Source: CBDDIP01 sp965229005 (GTDB taxonomy: Bacteria; Actinomycetota; Acidimicrobiia; Acidimicrobiales; Ilumatobacteraceae). From it: a DNA stretch of 64,000 bases. The notes under the pieces are model-generated. The model was not told the origin of the DNA, made no database searches, and worked only from the letters and a program-made list of their open reading frames with translations. The stretch spans positions 248,001 through 312,000 of the forward strand of contig CBDDIP010000002.1 of assembly GCA_965229005.1 (NCBI GenBank). Reading direction: 5' to 3'. Each line of letters starts with the position of its first letter. Positions within the stretch are counted from its first letter, which is position 1. Below, piece after piece: positions 34,311 through 41,604 of this stretch. The position numbers and the translations under genes were made by a program.

Positions 34311-34880
34311 GATGCCGAGCGACCTCGATGTCGGAGTCGGGTCCGTCGTCACCCCGGGCGACCGAGCCGTAGAGGGGTCCGGCCCGTTCGTCGAGCTCGC
34401 TCCGCACGTGCTCGTCGCCAACGAGGGCGCTGATGTATTCGATCGTCGAGAGGTCGCTGAAACCACTTGGAAAGATCAGCTTGGTGCGGTGGTTCGTCAG
34501 CACGTTGTCGGCGTCCTTGCCGTAGGCCTGGTCGAGCTGGGCCTTCGACTGCCAGACGGTCACCAGCTGGATGCCAGCGCCGGTGATCGTGGCCGCCCAT
34601 TGCGGGAGCTTCGGCAGCGGCGTGTTGGCGGCCTCGTCGAGCACGACCAGCAGGCGAGGATCGATTGGTGTGCCTTGTCGGTTGTTGCGATCGAAGGCTT
34701 GGGCGATGAGGTCATGGAGCAGGGCGGCGAAGACCAGGCAGACTCGGCTCTCATCGCCGAGCGGCGCGCAGAGATACAGCGTGTTCGAGCCGGCGCACAG
34801 CCAGTCGAGGGTGATCTCGCAGCCTTCGGCGCTCGCGGCCAGGCCGGGGTCGGTCCATGGCCACCCGGCGTTGCCGAGTG
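34264..34880 (-). pseudogene. conjugative type IV coupling protein (TraG/VirD4) fragment
   Basis: The minus strand encodes a C-terminal piece of a T4CP ATPase. It has the Walker B-like LLVVLDEAANTPLPKLPQWA, then GIQLVTVWQSKAQLDQAYG, NHRTKLIFPSGFSD and IEYISALVGDEHV, all typical of actinobacterial coupling proteins. Upstream the frame stays coherent to about 34880 (WPWTDPGLAASAEGCEITL) with no start or Walker A region. It is joined on one side to the methyltransferase fragment and on the other to an integrase fragment. It marks the remains of an integrative conjugative element. Confidence 0.8.
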
Positions 34881-35117
34881 CGCCGCTACGGCCTGGAGCG
34901 CCTCACCCTCCACGGCCTGCGCCACACCTGGGCGACGCTCGCCCTCGAGGCGGGAATTCATCCCCGAGTTGTGCAGGAGCGCCTCGGCCACTCATTCATT
35001 GCCATCACCCTCGGCATGTACAGCCACGTCGGCCCAACGTTGCATGACGAGGCAGCCGAGTCCGTGGCTGCCCTGTTGTTGCTGGACTTCACTCGTAGAT
35101 ATCAGTCAGCGAAATGA
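34857..35117 (+). pseudogene. tyrosine recombinase (phage integrase) C-terminal fragment
   Basis: 86 residues containing the C-terminal catalytic boxes of a tyrosine integrase: LHGLRHTWATLALEAGIHP, VVQERLGHS and ITLGMYSHV, with the R/H of HGLRH, the H of LGHS and the nucleophile Tyr. The N-terminal DNA-binding domains and the first catalytic Arg are missing, so it cannot act alone. It lies mid-island rather than beside an attachment site. Its end overlaps the convergent kinase-HD gene by 12 bases. Confidence 0.82.
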
Positions 35118-37517
35118 GCTGCCTCCGAGCGCCGCGGCCAAAGCGCGGCCGATCCACTGCTCGGCGGGAGATCGTCCTTCGCGCGCCGCCACCACCTCCC
35201 ACTCGGAGAACGGCGCCGTGGTAATGAAGAGTCGTACTCTGCAGGAGAGCGCTACAAGCCGATCCCGTTGCGCTCGAAGAACCGGCGAGAGCGTGAGCGC
35301 ATCGACTCCGACTCCGTCCTGGTCAATCAAAATCGTGCCTCCCAGGTCGAGCGGGCGATCGGGCACGTCGAGCATCAGCTCGCCCGGACTCAACAAAATG
35401 CTTGGCAGCTTCTCGGCCAGGCCTTCTCGAAGCTTCACCTCGAACTCTTCGCGATCCGCAGGCGAAAGTCGACGTATTGCGTCGTAGTGGTCGCCGGATG
35501 CATACACGAGGTTGGGCCGCGTTCCGCTGATCGAATCGAAGAGAAGCGAGAGGTGCCGACTGTCACCGACAAGTTGCTGGCTAAGGGAGTCAATCCTTTG
35601 AAGCACGGCGAAGTCGGTCTCGCCTCGTGACGAGAGCATGAGGTCCCTGAGTGCGTCCACTCCACCGGGCGCGTTGTTGATCGATCGGATAGACGCCAAG
35701 AAGAGCGACATCATTGCTCGGTTGTCATCGCACCAGTACAGCTCTTCGAATGCGCGCGCTCGGGCCGTCGCCATCGATTCCAGCAGCGGAAGCGCCTCCG
35801 GTCGAAAGGCTAGGTGCCAGCCCTCCCCTAGCGAGGTGCCGTTTGCCTCGCGCTTCTCCCACCTCACCACCGTCGCGGACGCGAGCAGAGCGCCAGGCGA
35901 GATGCCTGATGCGAAACCGAGCCCGGACCTGTTCGAGTCCATGACCAGATACGACATCTTGTCGAGATCTGCACCGGAGTTGACAAGCGAGCTGATGATC
36001 TGGTCAGCGTCCTTCTGCGGTCCGCTTTGGTCCTGCCAGCCGCCCTCGACAAGCCGCAGCAGTCGATCGGGGTCCTTGAGCGACGTGCTCGCCATGACAA
36101 CGTCCTGCAAGCACGGTGATGCTGGCGGTTCGGCCCGAAGCGAAGTGGTGAATAGGTCAATCTTCCTCAGGAAGGGCAACCCAGATTCCTGATAGAGGTG
36201 CGTCAGCGGTAGATGGTTGATGTCGTGTAGCAGCGCGGCAAGCAGCAGTGCCTCGATATCTGCCTCGTCGAACAGATACCTGCACGCAGGAACGTCGAGG
36301 AGGCGGCGGGCTGCCGACTGTGCGAGCCTCAGGACATCAAGGGAGTGCTCAAACCTTGAATGCGTGGCACCACAGAACCTGGATGGGAGCAGGCTTAGTT
36401 GGTTCAGCCGGTTGAGCCTCGTCATTTCCGGGTGCTCAACGATCGGAAGCAAACTGGGCGGCACAAACACGGCACGACCATTCGAGAGAGGGACCTCGCG
36501 CCCTCCTGACATCGAGCCTGGACGGATTGCCAAGAAGAACCGAGTCGCATCGATTCGTCGAACGAGGCCCCTCAGCTCCCCAGCGCGGAGCCGAATCACT
36601 CGGTCCCAATCCGTGAGCTCGTCGAGAAGCATCCGGAGGTAGGCGCTCTCGGCCGGAGTCAGCGACGCGACCACCGTGTGAAACGCTTCCTTCAGGAGAA
36701 GGCCGAACTGGTAGAAGTCGATCCAAGGAAAGAACCTCGCCCTGAACTCGGCACGGGATACCCCTTGCGTCTGCGAGTGCTGCACGAAGTCCGCAATTCC
36801 CGAACTGCCCTTTCGGAACGGCAGGAGATCCCAATCGATGCCACCGACTATCGAGTCCCCGTGCTCAAGGGCACCAGAGGAGAGATCCTGTGACAGCGCA
36901 AAGTCCACCAGTGCGGGATAGCCGTCAGGACGAACCCTCACGTTTGCCGACTTCACGTCGAGGTGCATGTACTCGTGCTCGACGTGAAGATGGTCGAGGG
37001 CCTCAGCGAGACAGCGCATCGCTCTAAGAGCTGTCCGACGGTCCTGGCCGGCGAGTCCTTCGATGAAAGACGACCCGGGCACAAATGCCGCAATCAAGTA
37101 GGGCAGGCTTGCCGACGGCCCTGAGAACGCCTCTGCTGTCTTCGCTCGAAGCCGGCCAAGCTGATCCGAGGACAGAGTCTGCACACCAAAGTCGTGCACC
37201 TTCACGATAAAGGGGTGATCGATGACACTCAAGAACTTGTACTCGCGTTGCTGATAGGGCTGCTTGTGCGCGTTCTCGATGATTTGATTGGTGAGGTCTC
37301 CCCTGCCCTCCTGCCCGATTTGCGCTTGTCGCAATTCGTAGTACGGGATGAAGATCTTGAACACTCGGTTCCGACCGTGTTTCGGGTTCTCAAGCCGGTA
37401 AACCTCGCCCGAGTTGCCGCTGCCGAGAAGTTCCGCAACCTGGTACACGCTCTCGGCGACGAACTCTCCCGGCTCGAGGATCCCTCCGGCGAAGGAATGG
37501 TCAGCTGTCTCCGTCAT
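35106..37517 (-). CDS. Ser/Thr protein kinase fused to SAMHD1/dGTPase-like HD hydrolase
   Basis: 803 residues. The N-terminal kinase domain has the Gly loop GSGNSGEV (about 32-39), Lys about 54 in VFKIF, a catalytic loop HLDVKSANV (Asp about 187, Asn about 192) and DFA for DFG (Asp about 205). A middle linker leads to an HD domain: LNQLSLLPSRFCGATHSRFEHSLDV, LLHDINHLPLTH (His-Asp about 431-432) and DLDKMSYLVMDSNRSG. These are the metal ligands and layout of SAMHD1/dGTPase-type dNTP triphosphohydrolases. About 250 further residues are unassigned. ATG 37517 lies in the end of the small HTH gene (17-base overlap). A defence role by dNTP depletion under kinase control is an inference. Confidence 0.85.
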   Translation of the reverse strand: MTETADHSFAGGILEPGEFVAESVYQVAELLGSGNSGEVYRLENPKHGRNRVFKIFIPYYELRQAQIGQEGRGDLTNQIIENAHKQPYQQREYKFLSVIDHPFIVKVHDFGVQTLSSDQLGRLRAKTAEAFSGPSASLPYLIAAFVPGSSFIEGLAGQDRRTALRAMRCLAEALDHLHVEHEYMHLDVKSANVRVRPDGYPALVDFALSQDLSSGALEHGDSIVGGIDWDLLPFRKGSSGIADFVQHSQTQGVSRAEFRARFFPWIDFYQFGLLLKEAFHTVVASLTPAESAYLRMLLDELTDWDRVIRLRAGELRGLVRRIDATRFFLAIRPGSMSGGREVPLSNGRAVFVPPSLLPIVEHPEMTRLNRLNQLSLLPSRFCGATHSRFEHSLDVLRLAQSAARRLLDVPACRYLFDEADIEALLLAALLHDINHLPLTHLYQESGLPFLRKIDLFTTSLRAEPPASPCLQDVVMASTSLKDPDRLLRLVEGGWQDQSGPQKDADQIISSLVNSGADLDKMSYLVMDSNRSGLGFASGISPGALLASATVVRWEKREANGTSLGEGWHLAFRPEALPLLESMATARARAFEELYWCDDNRAMMSLFLASIRSINNAPGGVDALRDLMLSSRGETDFAVLQRIDSLSQQLVGDSRHLSLLFDSISGTRPNLVYASGDHYDAIRRLSPADREEFEVKLREGLAEKLPSILLSPGELMLDVPDRPLDLGGTILIDQDGVGVDALTLSPVLRAQRDRLVALSCRVRLFITTAPFSEWEVVAAREGRSPAEQWIGRALAAALGGSSFR

Positions 37518-37800
37518 TGCACTCCTCGAGTGGAAGTTCAAGGCTGAGGGGGCGACCATCGGGGTCGATGCCGTGCACCGCCAGCAAAGCGCGCAATCGG
37601 TCGACCTCAATTGCCAACGGATGTCGGACGGAGGTCTCAACGCCGAGGTGGTCGCGGACGAGTTTTGTGAAGAGCTTCCCGTGATGCGTGGCCTTGCCGA
37701 GGTAGCGCCTCTCGATGGCCGTCTTCGAGAGGCCGCCGCGCCACTCGGCCAGCATCTTCTTGAGCGTCGGTTCGTCGATTCCGTACCGCTCAAGGTCCAC
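37501..37800 (-). CDS. small HTH-like protein upstream of the kinase-HD gene
   Basis: 99 residues, soluble and basic in its first half. A helix-turn-helix-like stretch (LKKMLAEWRGGLSKTAIERRYL, roughly 13-34) resembles those of resolvases and small regulators. The C-terminal part (HPLAIEVDRLRALLAVHGID) is helical. Its stop lies 17 bases inside the kinase-HD start, so the two are translationally coupled. It could be a regulator or a DNA-binding subunit of the module. No family is recognised. Confidence 0.65.
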   Translation of the reverse strand: MDLERYGIDEPTLKKMLAEWRGGLSKTAIERRYLGKATHHGKLFTKLVRDHLGVETSVRHPLAIEVDRLRALLAVHGIDPDGRPLSLELPLEECNDGDS

Positions 37801-37848
37801 GATCGAACGTTAGCGGACCGGCGAAAGTTGCAGGCCAGGACTTCTGGT

Positions 37849-38583
37849 TCAGTCGTGCTTCGGGGCGTCTGTTGGCCCCGGACGACGAAGGACGACTACC
37901 TCCTCGAAGTCGACCCGTCGCGCGGATGACCTACCCATCCGGAGACCCCTCGACGCCACCTTCGAGCGTGAGGTCACGGCCAGCCCTAGCGATTCCAGGC
38001 AACCGACATGCCAGTCGGTGACGAACTGACGAGTACCGCGCCGAACATGGTCCTTGCAGTTGAGAACGAAGACACCGTTGGACTTCAGTACCCTGCAGGC
38101 CTCCGTCCAAGCATTTTGATGAAACTCCTGGTATGCAGTGCCCCACTGAAGGGCTCCTGAATTTGAGGTTGACAGCGGTCGACCGAGGTCGTGTTGATAG
38201 CTGCGTCGCTTCGATCCATCGCGCGCGACGTGATGATCGGCGAAGCGGTTCCCGTATGTCGGGCTGGTAACGATTGCGTCGAATGACCGGTCCCGAAATG
38301 GCAGGTGGAGAGCGTCTCCAGCGATCGTGGCAACCGGCTGCGGCGACACCCCTGGGAGCGCGTTCCGGTACCTCTCGTGCAGTGCAAGTTCGTGCGAGAG
38401 AACGGTCCACTCCCACTCGAGTTCCACACACACCGTGGGGACGGCGATTAGGTGAGTACGACCCGTGCCGCCGAACGGGTCGAGCACTAGTTCATCACCC
38501 TTTAGCTGTCGTGAGATCTCGCCAAGAATGCCGGCGCTCATCGGGGCTGGATGCGTCGTGGTTTCGATTGAGCGACGCGCCAC
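37849..38583 (-). CDS. DNA methyltransferase (DPFGGTG / TSPTYGNR type)
   Basis: 244 residues from GTG 38583. Just after the start comes THPAPMSAGILGEI, then the SAM motif LDPFGGTGRTHL, IAGDALHLPF and the catalytic IVTSPTYGNRFADHH. This is a TSPPY-like motif with Thr for the second Pro, as in some beta-class N4-cytosine or N6-adenine methyltransferases. WTEACRVLKSNGVFVLNCKDH completes the Rossmann fold. The start is uncertain: the frame is open to 38685, but THPAPMS matches the HPAKF lead-in of related enzymes, so the protein must begin upstream of it. The gene lies 48 bases before the HTH and kinase-HD genes on the same strand. Confidence 0.8.
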   Translation of the reverse strand: MARRSIETTTHPAPMSAGILGEISRQLKGDELVLDPFGGTGRTHLIAVPTVCVELEWEWTVLSHELALHERYRNALPGVSPQPVATIAGDALHLPFRDRSFDAIVTSPTYGNRFADHHVARDGSKRRSYQHDLGRPLSTSNSGALQWGTAYQEFHQNAWTEACRVLKSNGVFVLNCKDHVRRGTRQFVTDWHVGCLESLGLAVTSRSKVASRGLRMGRSSARRVDFEEVVVLRRPGPTDAPKHD

Positions 38584-38694
38584 GGAGCGACGATAGCGAG
38601 GGCCTGGCGGACGTTGGTGAATCCACCCGCGCCGACCGGGCGACGCTGGCATAGCAGCGACACCAAGCAGGCTGGCCCCCACCACAAGCTCGAA

Positions 38695-38785
38695 GTGTCA
38701 AGCAGCTACCGGAGTCACTGTCGCCCAGCTACCGGAGTCGCGTCCCGGAACTGTCGCCCACCTTCCGGAGCCACAACGTCAAGCA
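38695..38785. repeat. short multi-copy repeats, possible IS21-type end remnant
   Basis: Two related motifs alternate. GTCAAGCAGCTACCGGAGTC recurs as GTCAAGCATGAACCGGAAC, and CTGTCGCCCAGCTACCGGAG recurs as CTGTCGCCCACCTTCCGGAG. Several copies of a roughly 20-base transposase-binding motif near one end are typical of IS21-family elements. No transposase remains. The block lies between the island methyltransferase and the tRNA-proximal attachment repeat. Confidence 0.5.
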
Positions 38786-38858
38786 TGAACCGGAACTGCA
38801 CACCGAACTTCACGGCCAACATCGCGCCTCCGGTAGAAGTCCGGTAGAAGTGGGGGTT

Positions 38859-38920
38859 CTCAGACGCGAAAAGACCCCAGCTGGGCTGGGGTCTTCCAGT
38901 GGGCGAGGGGGGACTTGAAC
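38859..38920. repeat. proximal attachment repeat at tRNA-Leu 3' end
   Basis: The tRNA-side copy of the repeat also found at 30884-30946. It covers the tRNA-Leu terminator (38871-38895) and the 3' 20 or so bases of the tRNA, ending in ACTTGAAC of the T arm. Beyond this point the two copies differ. With the distal copy it defines an island of about 7.9 kb (30947-38858). CCGGTAGAAG motifs occur just inside both ends (31075 and 38831-38850). Confidence 0.8.
38871..38895 (-). terminator. rho-independent terminator of tRNA-Leu
   Basis: AAGACCCCAGC and GCTGGGGTCTT form a perfect 11-bp stem with a 3-base loop. Read on the minus strand it is followed by a short T-run (TCTTTTCG). It starts 5 bases after the tRNA 3' end. 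An imperfect copy at 30898-30922 lies in the distal attachment repeat. Confidence 0.85.
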
Positions 38921-38982
38921 CCCCACGTTCTTACGAACACTGGCACCTGAAGCCAGCGCGTCTGCCATTCCGCCACTCGCCC
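38900..38982 (-). tRNA. tRNA-Leu (anticodon CAG)
   Basis: An 83-base class II tRNA without encoded CCA. The acceptor stem GGGCGAG pairs with CTCGCCC, and the discriminator is A. The anticodon stem CTGGC/GCCAG frames the loop TTCAGGT, anticodon CAG. A long variable arm (TGTTCG-TAA-GAACG) and the T arm GGGGG-TTCAAGT-CCCCC follow. The gene is intact, and its 3' end faces the island, so it served as the integration site. Confidence 0.96.
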
Positions 38983-39048
38983 GAGTGGAACCAGCACGCT
39001 AGCCGCGTCGCCCTGCCAGCCCAACCCGGTAAGCCCGCACTCGGCCAT

Positions 39049-39140
39049 TCGTGAGACTCCACGCCACGGGTGGCACTGGGACTCACCGATGCTGGGGGTT
39101 CGTGAGGTTGGGAGCCACGGGTGGCACTGAGGCTCACGAA
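39049..39140. repeat. nested palindromic repeat, two units, upstream of fhaA
   Basis: Two units about 50 bases apart. Each runs TTCGTGAG, 7 bases, GCCACGGGTGGC, 7 bases, CTCACGAA (CTCACCGA in unit 1). The outer arms and the central GCCAC/GTGGC both pair, so each unit can form a long stem. The sequence differs from the 53-bp repeats but has a similar unit length. It lies between tRNA-Leu and fhaA. Confidence 0.8.
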
Positions 39141-39218
39141 CGAACGAACGACGGGCGGGCGCGCAGCGAGACCCGCGCACTACCTGGTGTGACCCCACCA
39201 CTACCCTGGAGCGCTGTC

Positions 39219-39881
39219 ATGGGCTTGCAATCGTTCGAACGAGGTCTAGAGCGTATGGTCGATGGTGTGTTCTCCCGTGGGTCTCGTTCCAGCATCCGCC
39301 CTGTCGAGCTGGGGCGCCGGCTCATCCGCGAGATGGACGACCATCGCAGCGTGGACGTGAAGGGGCGACGCATCGTCCCCAACCACTACGTCATCAACCT
39401 CAGCGGGCGCGACCACGCCGGATTCGCCGACATCGACCAGGCGCTGATCACCGAGCTGAGCGAGGCCGCACGCGAGTACGCGCGCACCGAGGGCTACCAC
39501 TTCATGGGTCCCGTCGCCGTCGAGCTGGCCATCGACAACAACCTCAAGCCCGGCCGCTTCAGCGTCGGCTCGCGCATGCTCGAGAGCGGTGGCGGCGTCG
39601 GCGCCGGATCGCTCGTGCTGCCGTCGGGCGAGCGCGTCTCCATCGGCGACCGCGCCGTCTCCATCGGTCGCCTGCCGGAGTGCACCATCGCCCTCTCCGA
39701 CCCGAACGTCAGCCGTCGCCACAGCGAGATCCGTCCCGTCGGCAGCGGCTACGTCGTCGCCGACCTCGGCAGCACCAACGGCACCAAGGTCAACGGCGTG
39801 CGCATCGAAGGCGAGCGTCTGCTGAACGACGGCGACATCGTGAGCGTGGGCAGCACCCACCTGCGCTTCGAGGCGTCGTGA
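39219..39881 (+). CDS. fhaA: FHA domain protein FhaA (DUF3662 + FHA)
   Basis: 220 residues. The N-terminal DUF3662 domain (FERGLERMVDGVFSRG, VDVKGRRIVPNHYVI) is followed by a C-terminal FHA domain with IGRLPECTIAL, SRRHSEI and LGSTNGTKVNG, the phosphothreonine-binding residues. Mycobacterial FhaA binds the phosphorylated MviN/MurJ pseudokinase and PknB to regulate peptidoglycan synthesis at poles and septum. This protein is shorter because the linker is reduced. ATG 39219 starts the DUF3662 domain directly. The stop overlaps fhaB in GTGA. Confidence 0.92.
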   Translation: MGLQSFERGLERMVDGVFSRGSRSSIRPVELGRRLIREMDDHRSVDVKGRRIVPNHYVINLSGRDHAGFADIDQALITELSEAAREYARTEGYHFMGPVAVELAIDNNLKPGRFSVGSRMLESGGGVGAGSLVLPSGERVSIGDRAVSIGRLPECTIALSDPNVSRRHSEIRPVGSGYVVADLGSTNGTKVNGVRIEGERLLNDGDIVSVGSTHLRFEAS

Positions 39882-40423
39882 GCGATCAGCTCCTCAACAT
39901 CCTCAAGTACGCGCTCCTCGCGCTCCTCTACCTGTTCTTCGCCCGAGTGCTGTGGGCCGTGTGGAGCGAGGTGCGCGGCCCGCGTCCCGGCCACGGTCCG
40001 GCGATGGCCAACACCCGCGACGCGACCACGCACTCGATCGCACCGGCCGACCCGACGGTCGCCGCTCCGTACCCGCAGCCGGTCGTGAAGGGGCAGCCGC
40101 TCCCCCGCCGGCCGGTGCGCGGCAAGCGCGGCGAGGTCGGCCGCGTCGTCATCAGCGAACCGCGAGCGCGCAAGGGCGCCGCCTACGGCTTGGCCGAGGA
40201 GATCACCGTCGGCCGCGCGGACACGTGCACCATCGGGATGCCCGACGACACGTTCGTGTCGCAGCTGCACGCCCGGTTGTTCCGCCGCGACGGCGGCGTG
40301 TTCATCGAAGACCTCGGCTCCACGAACGGCACGTTCCTCAACGGCAGGCGGATCACCGCACCCGAGCAAGTCGCCAAGGGCGACCGGGTGCAGATCGGCA
40401 ACACGGTGTTCGAGGCCGAGTGA
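39878..40423 (+). CDS. fhaB: FHA domain membrane protein FhaB (FipA-like)
   Basis: 181 residues. An N-terminal membrane helix (LLNILKYALLALLYLFFARVLWAVW) is followed by a linker and an FHA domain: VGRADTCTIGM, SQLHARLF (Ser/His phosphopeptide contacts) and LGSTNGTFLNG. In mycobacteria the orthologue is a PknA/PknB substrate that joins FtsZ and FtsQ at the septum. The GTG start overlaps the fhaA stop, and the stop overlaps the phosphatase start, so the block is one operon. Confidence 0.92.
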   Translation: MSDQLLNILKYALLALLYLFFARVLWAVWSEVRGPRPGHGPAMANTRDATTHSIAPADPTVAAPYPQPVVKGQPLPRRPVRGKRGEVGRVVISEPRARKGAAYGLAEEITVGRADTCTIGMPDDTFVSQLHARLFRRDGGVFIEDLGSTNGTFLNGRRITAPEQVAKGDRVQIGNTVFEAE

Positions 40424-41604
40424 TGCAGACATCTGAACAACCGGCGCTGCGCTGGGGCACCTCCACCGACACCGGGCGCGTCCGCACCGAGAACGAGGAC
40501 AACTTCGTCGCCGAGTCGGCCGTGTTCGGCGTGGCCGACGGCATGGGCGGCCACCTCGCCGGTGAGGTCGCCAGCGAGATCGCCTCCACCATCCTGCGCG
40601 ACCGCCTGATCGGTGGCGCGTCGCACGCCGACGTCGTCGTGGCCGCAGTCGTCGAGGCCAACGCGGCCATCTTCTCCTCGGCGCACTCGCACGCCGAGCA
40701 GCGCGGCATGGGCACCACGCTCACCGCGCTCGTCATCCTGCGCAACGACGAGCATCCGCACCGCCTCGCCGTCGTCAACGTCGGCGACTCGCGCATCTAT
40801 CGGCTGCGCAACGGCCGACTGCGCCGAACCACCACCGACCACTCGTACGTACAAGAGCTCGTGGCCACCGGGCACATCAGCGAGCAGGAAGCACGCACGC
40901 ACCCGCGCCGCAACATCGTCACCCGTGCACTGGGCATCGAGCCCAACGTGCGCGTCGACACGTGGGTGCTGCCGATGGTCCGCGGTGATCGCTTCGTGCT
41001 CTGCAGCGACGGGCTCGTCGACGAGGTGGACGACGACGAGATCGCCGAGATCGTCAACAGCTCCGACGACCCACAGGTCGTCGCCGACGCGCTGGTCGCC
41101 TCGGCCAACGAGCACGGCGGGCGCGACAACGTCACCGTCGTCGTCGTCGACCTGATGGAGGGCGAAGACCCGCCCGCACCGGAGGACGACCTCGACCTCG
41201 AGCCCGGCTGGGCCGACGATGACGACGACGAGACCGGCGGCAACACCCGACTGATCGAAGCCGACCGTTGGCCGAGCGGCGACAGCGACCACACCACGGC
41301 GATGAAGTCGCAGGAGATGCAGACCCAGCAGGTGCCGGCGATCGCTGCTGACGAGGTCGCCCACTCGAGTGCCAAGAAGCGCCGGCTGACGCCTGGACTG
41401 TTCCTCTTCTTCCTCGCGCTCGCCGCCATCGCCACGGTCACCGTGGTGCTCGTGCTCGTCGCCGCCAACAAGGACGACGAGACGCCGGCGACCACGACGA
41501 CCGTCGAGAGCACGACCACCTCGAGCAGCAGCACGACGTCGACGACCAGCACGACGATCGCATCGACGACCACCGGGCCCGAGTCGAGCATCGCGGTGCC
41601 GTGA
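40423..41604 (+). CDS. pstP: PP2C-type Ser/Thr phosphatase PstP
   Basis: 393 residues. The PP2C domain is complete, with metal-binding motifs RTENEDNF, FGVADGMGGH, NVGDSRIY and LVLCSDGLVDEV and the late GGRDNVTVVV. An acidic linker, one transmembrane helix (about 326-350) and a Ser/Thr-rich exported tail follow. The exported part is short compared with mycobacterial PstP. The enzyme removes phosphates placed by PknB on cell-wall and division proteins. The start overlaps fhaB in TGATG. Confidence 0.93.
   Translation: MQTSEQPALRWGTSTDTGRVRTENEDNFVAESAVFGVADGMGGHLAGEVASEIASTILRDRLIGGASHADVVVAAVVEANAAIFSSAHSHAEQRGMGTTLTALVILRNDEHPHRLAVVNVGDSRIYRLRNGRLRRTTTDHSYVQELVATGHISEQEARTHPRRNIVTRALGIEPNVRVDTWVLPMVRGDRFVLCSDGLVDEVDDDEIAEIVNSSDDPQVVADALVASANEHGGRDNVTVVVVDLMEGEDPPAPEDDLDLEPGWADDDDDETGGNTRLIEADRWPSGDSDHTTAMKSQEMQTQQVPAIAADEVAHSSAKKRRLTPGLFLFFLALAAIATVTVVLVLVAANKDDETPATTTTVESTTTSSSSTTSTTSTTIASTTTGPESSIAVP

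Noticed and set aside
34857..35117. A functional island integrase
   Set aside because: Only the C-terminal boxes remain. The first catalytic Arg and both DNA-binding domains are missing, and it is not next to an attachment repeat.
35106..38583. BREX or Pgl system
   Set aside because: A kinase and a methyltransferase are shared, but PglZ, BrxL/BrxC-type ATPase and the long PglX methyltransferase are absent, and the kinase is fused to an HD domain.
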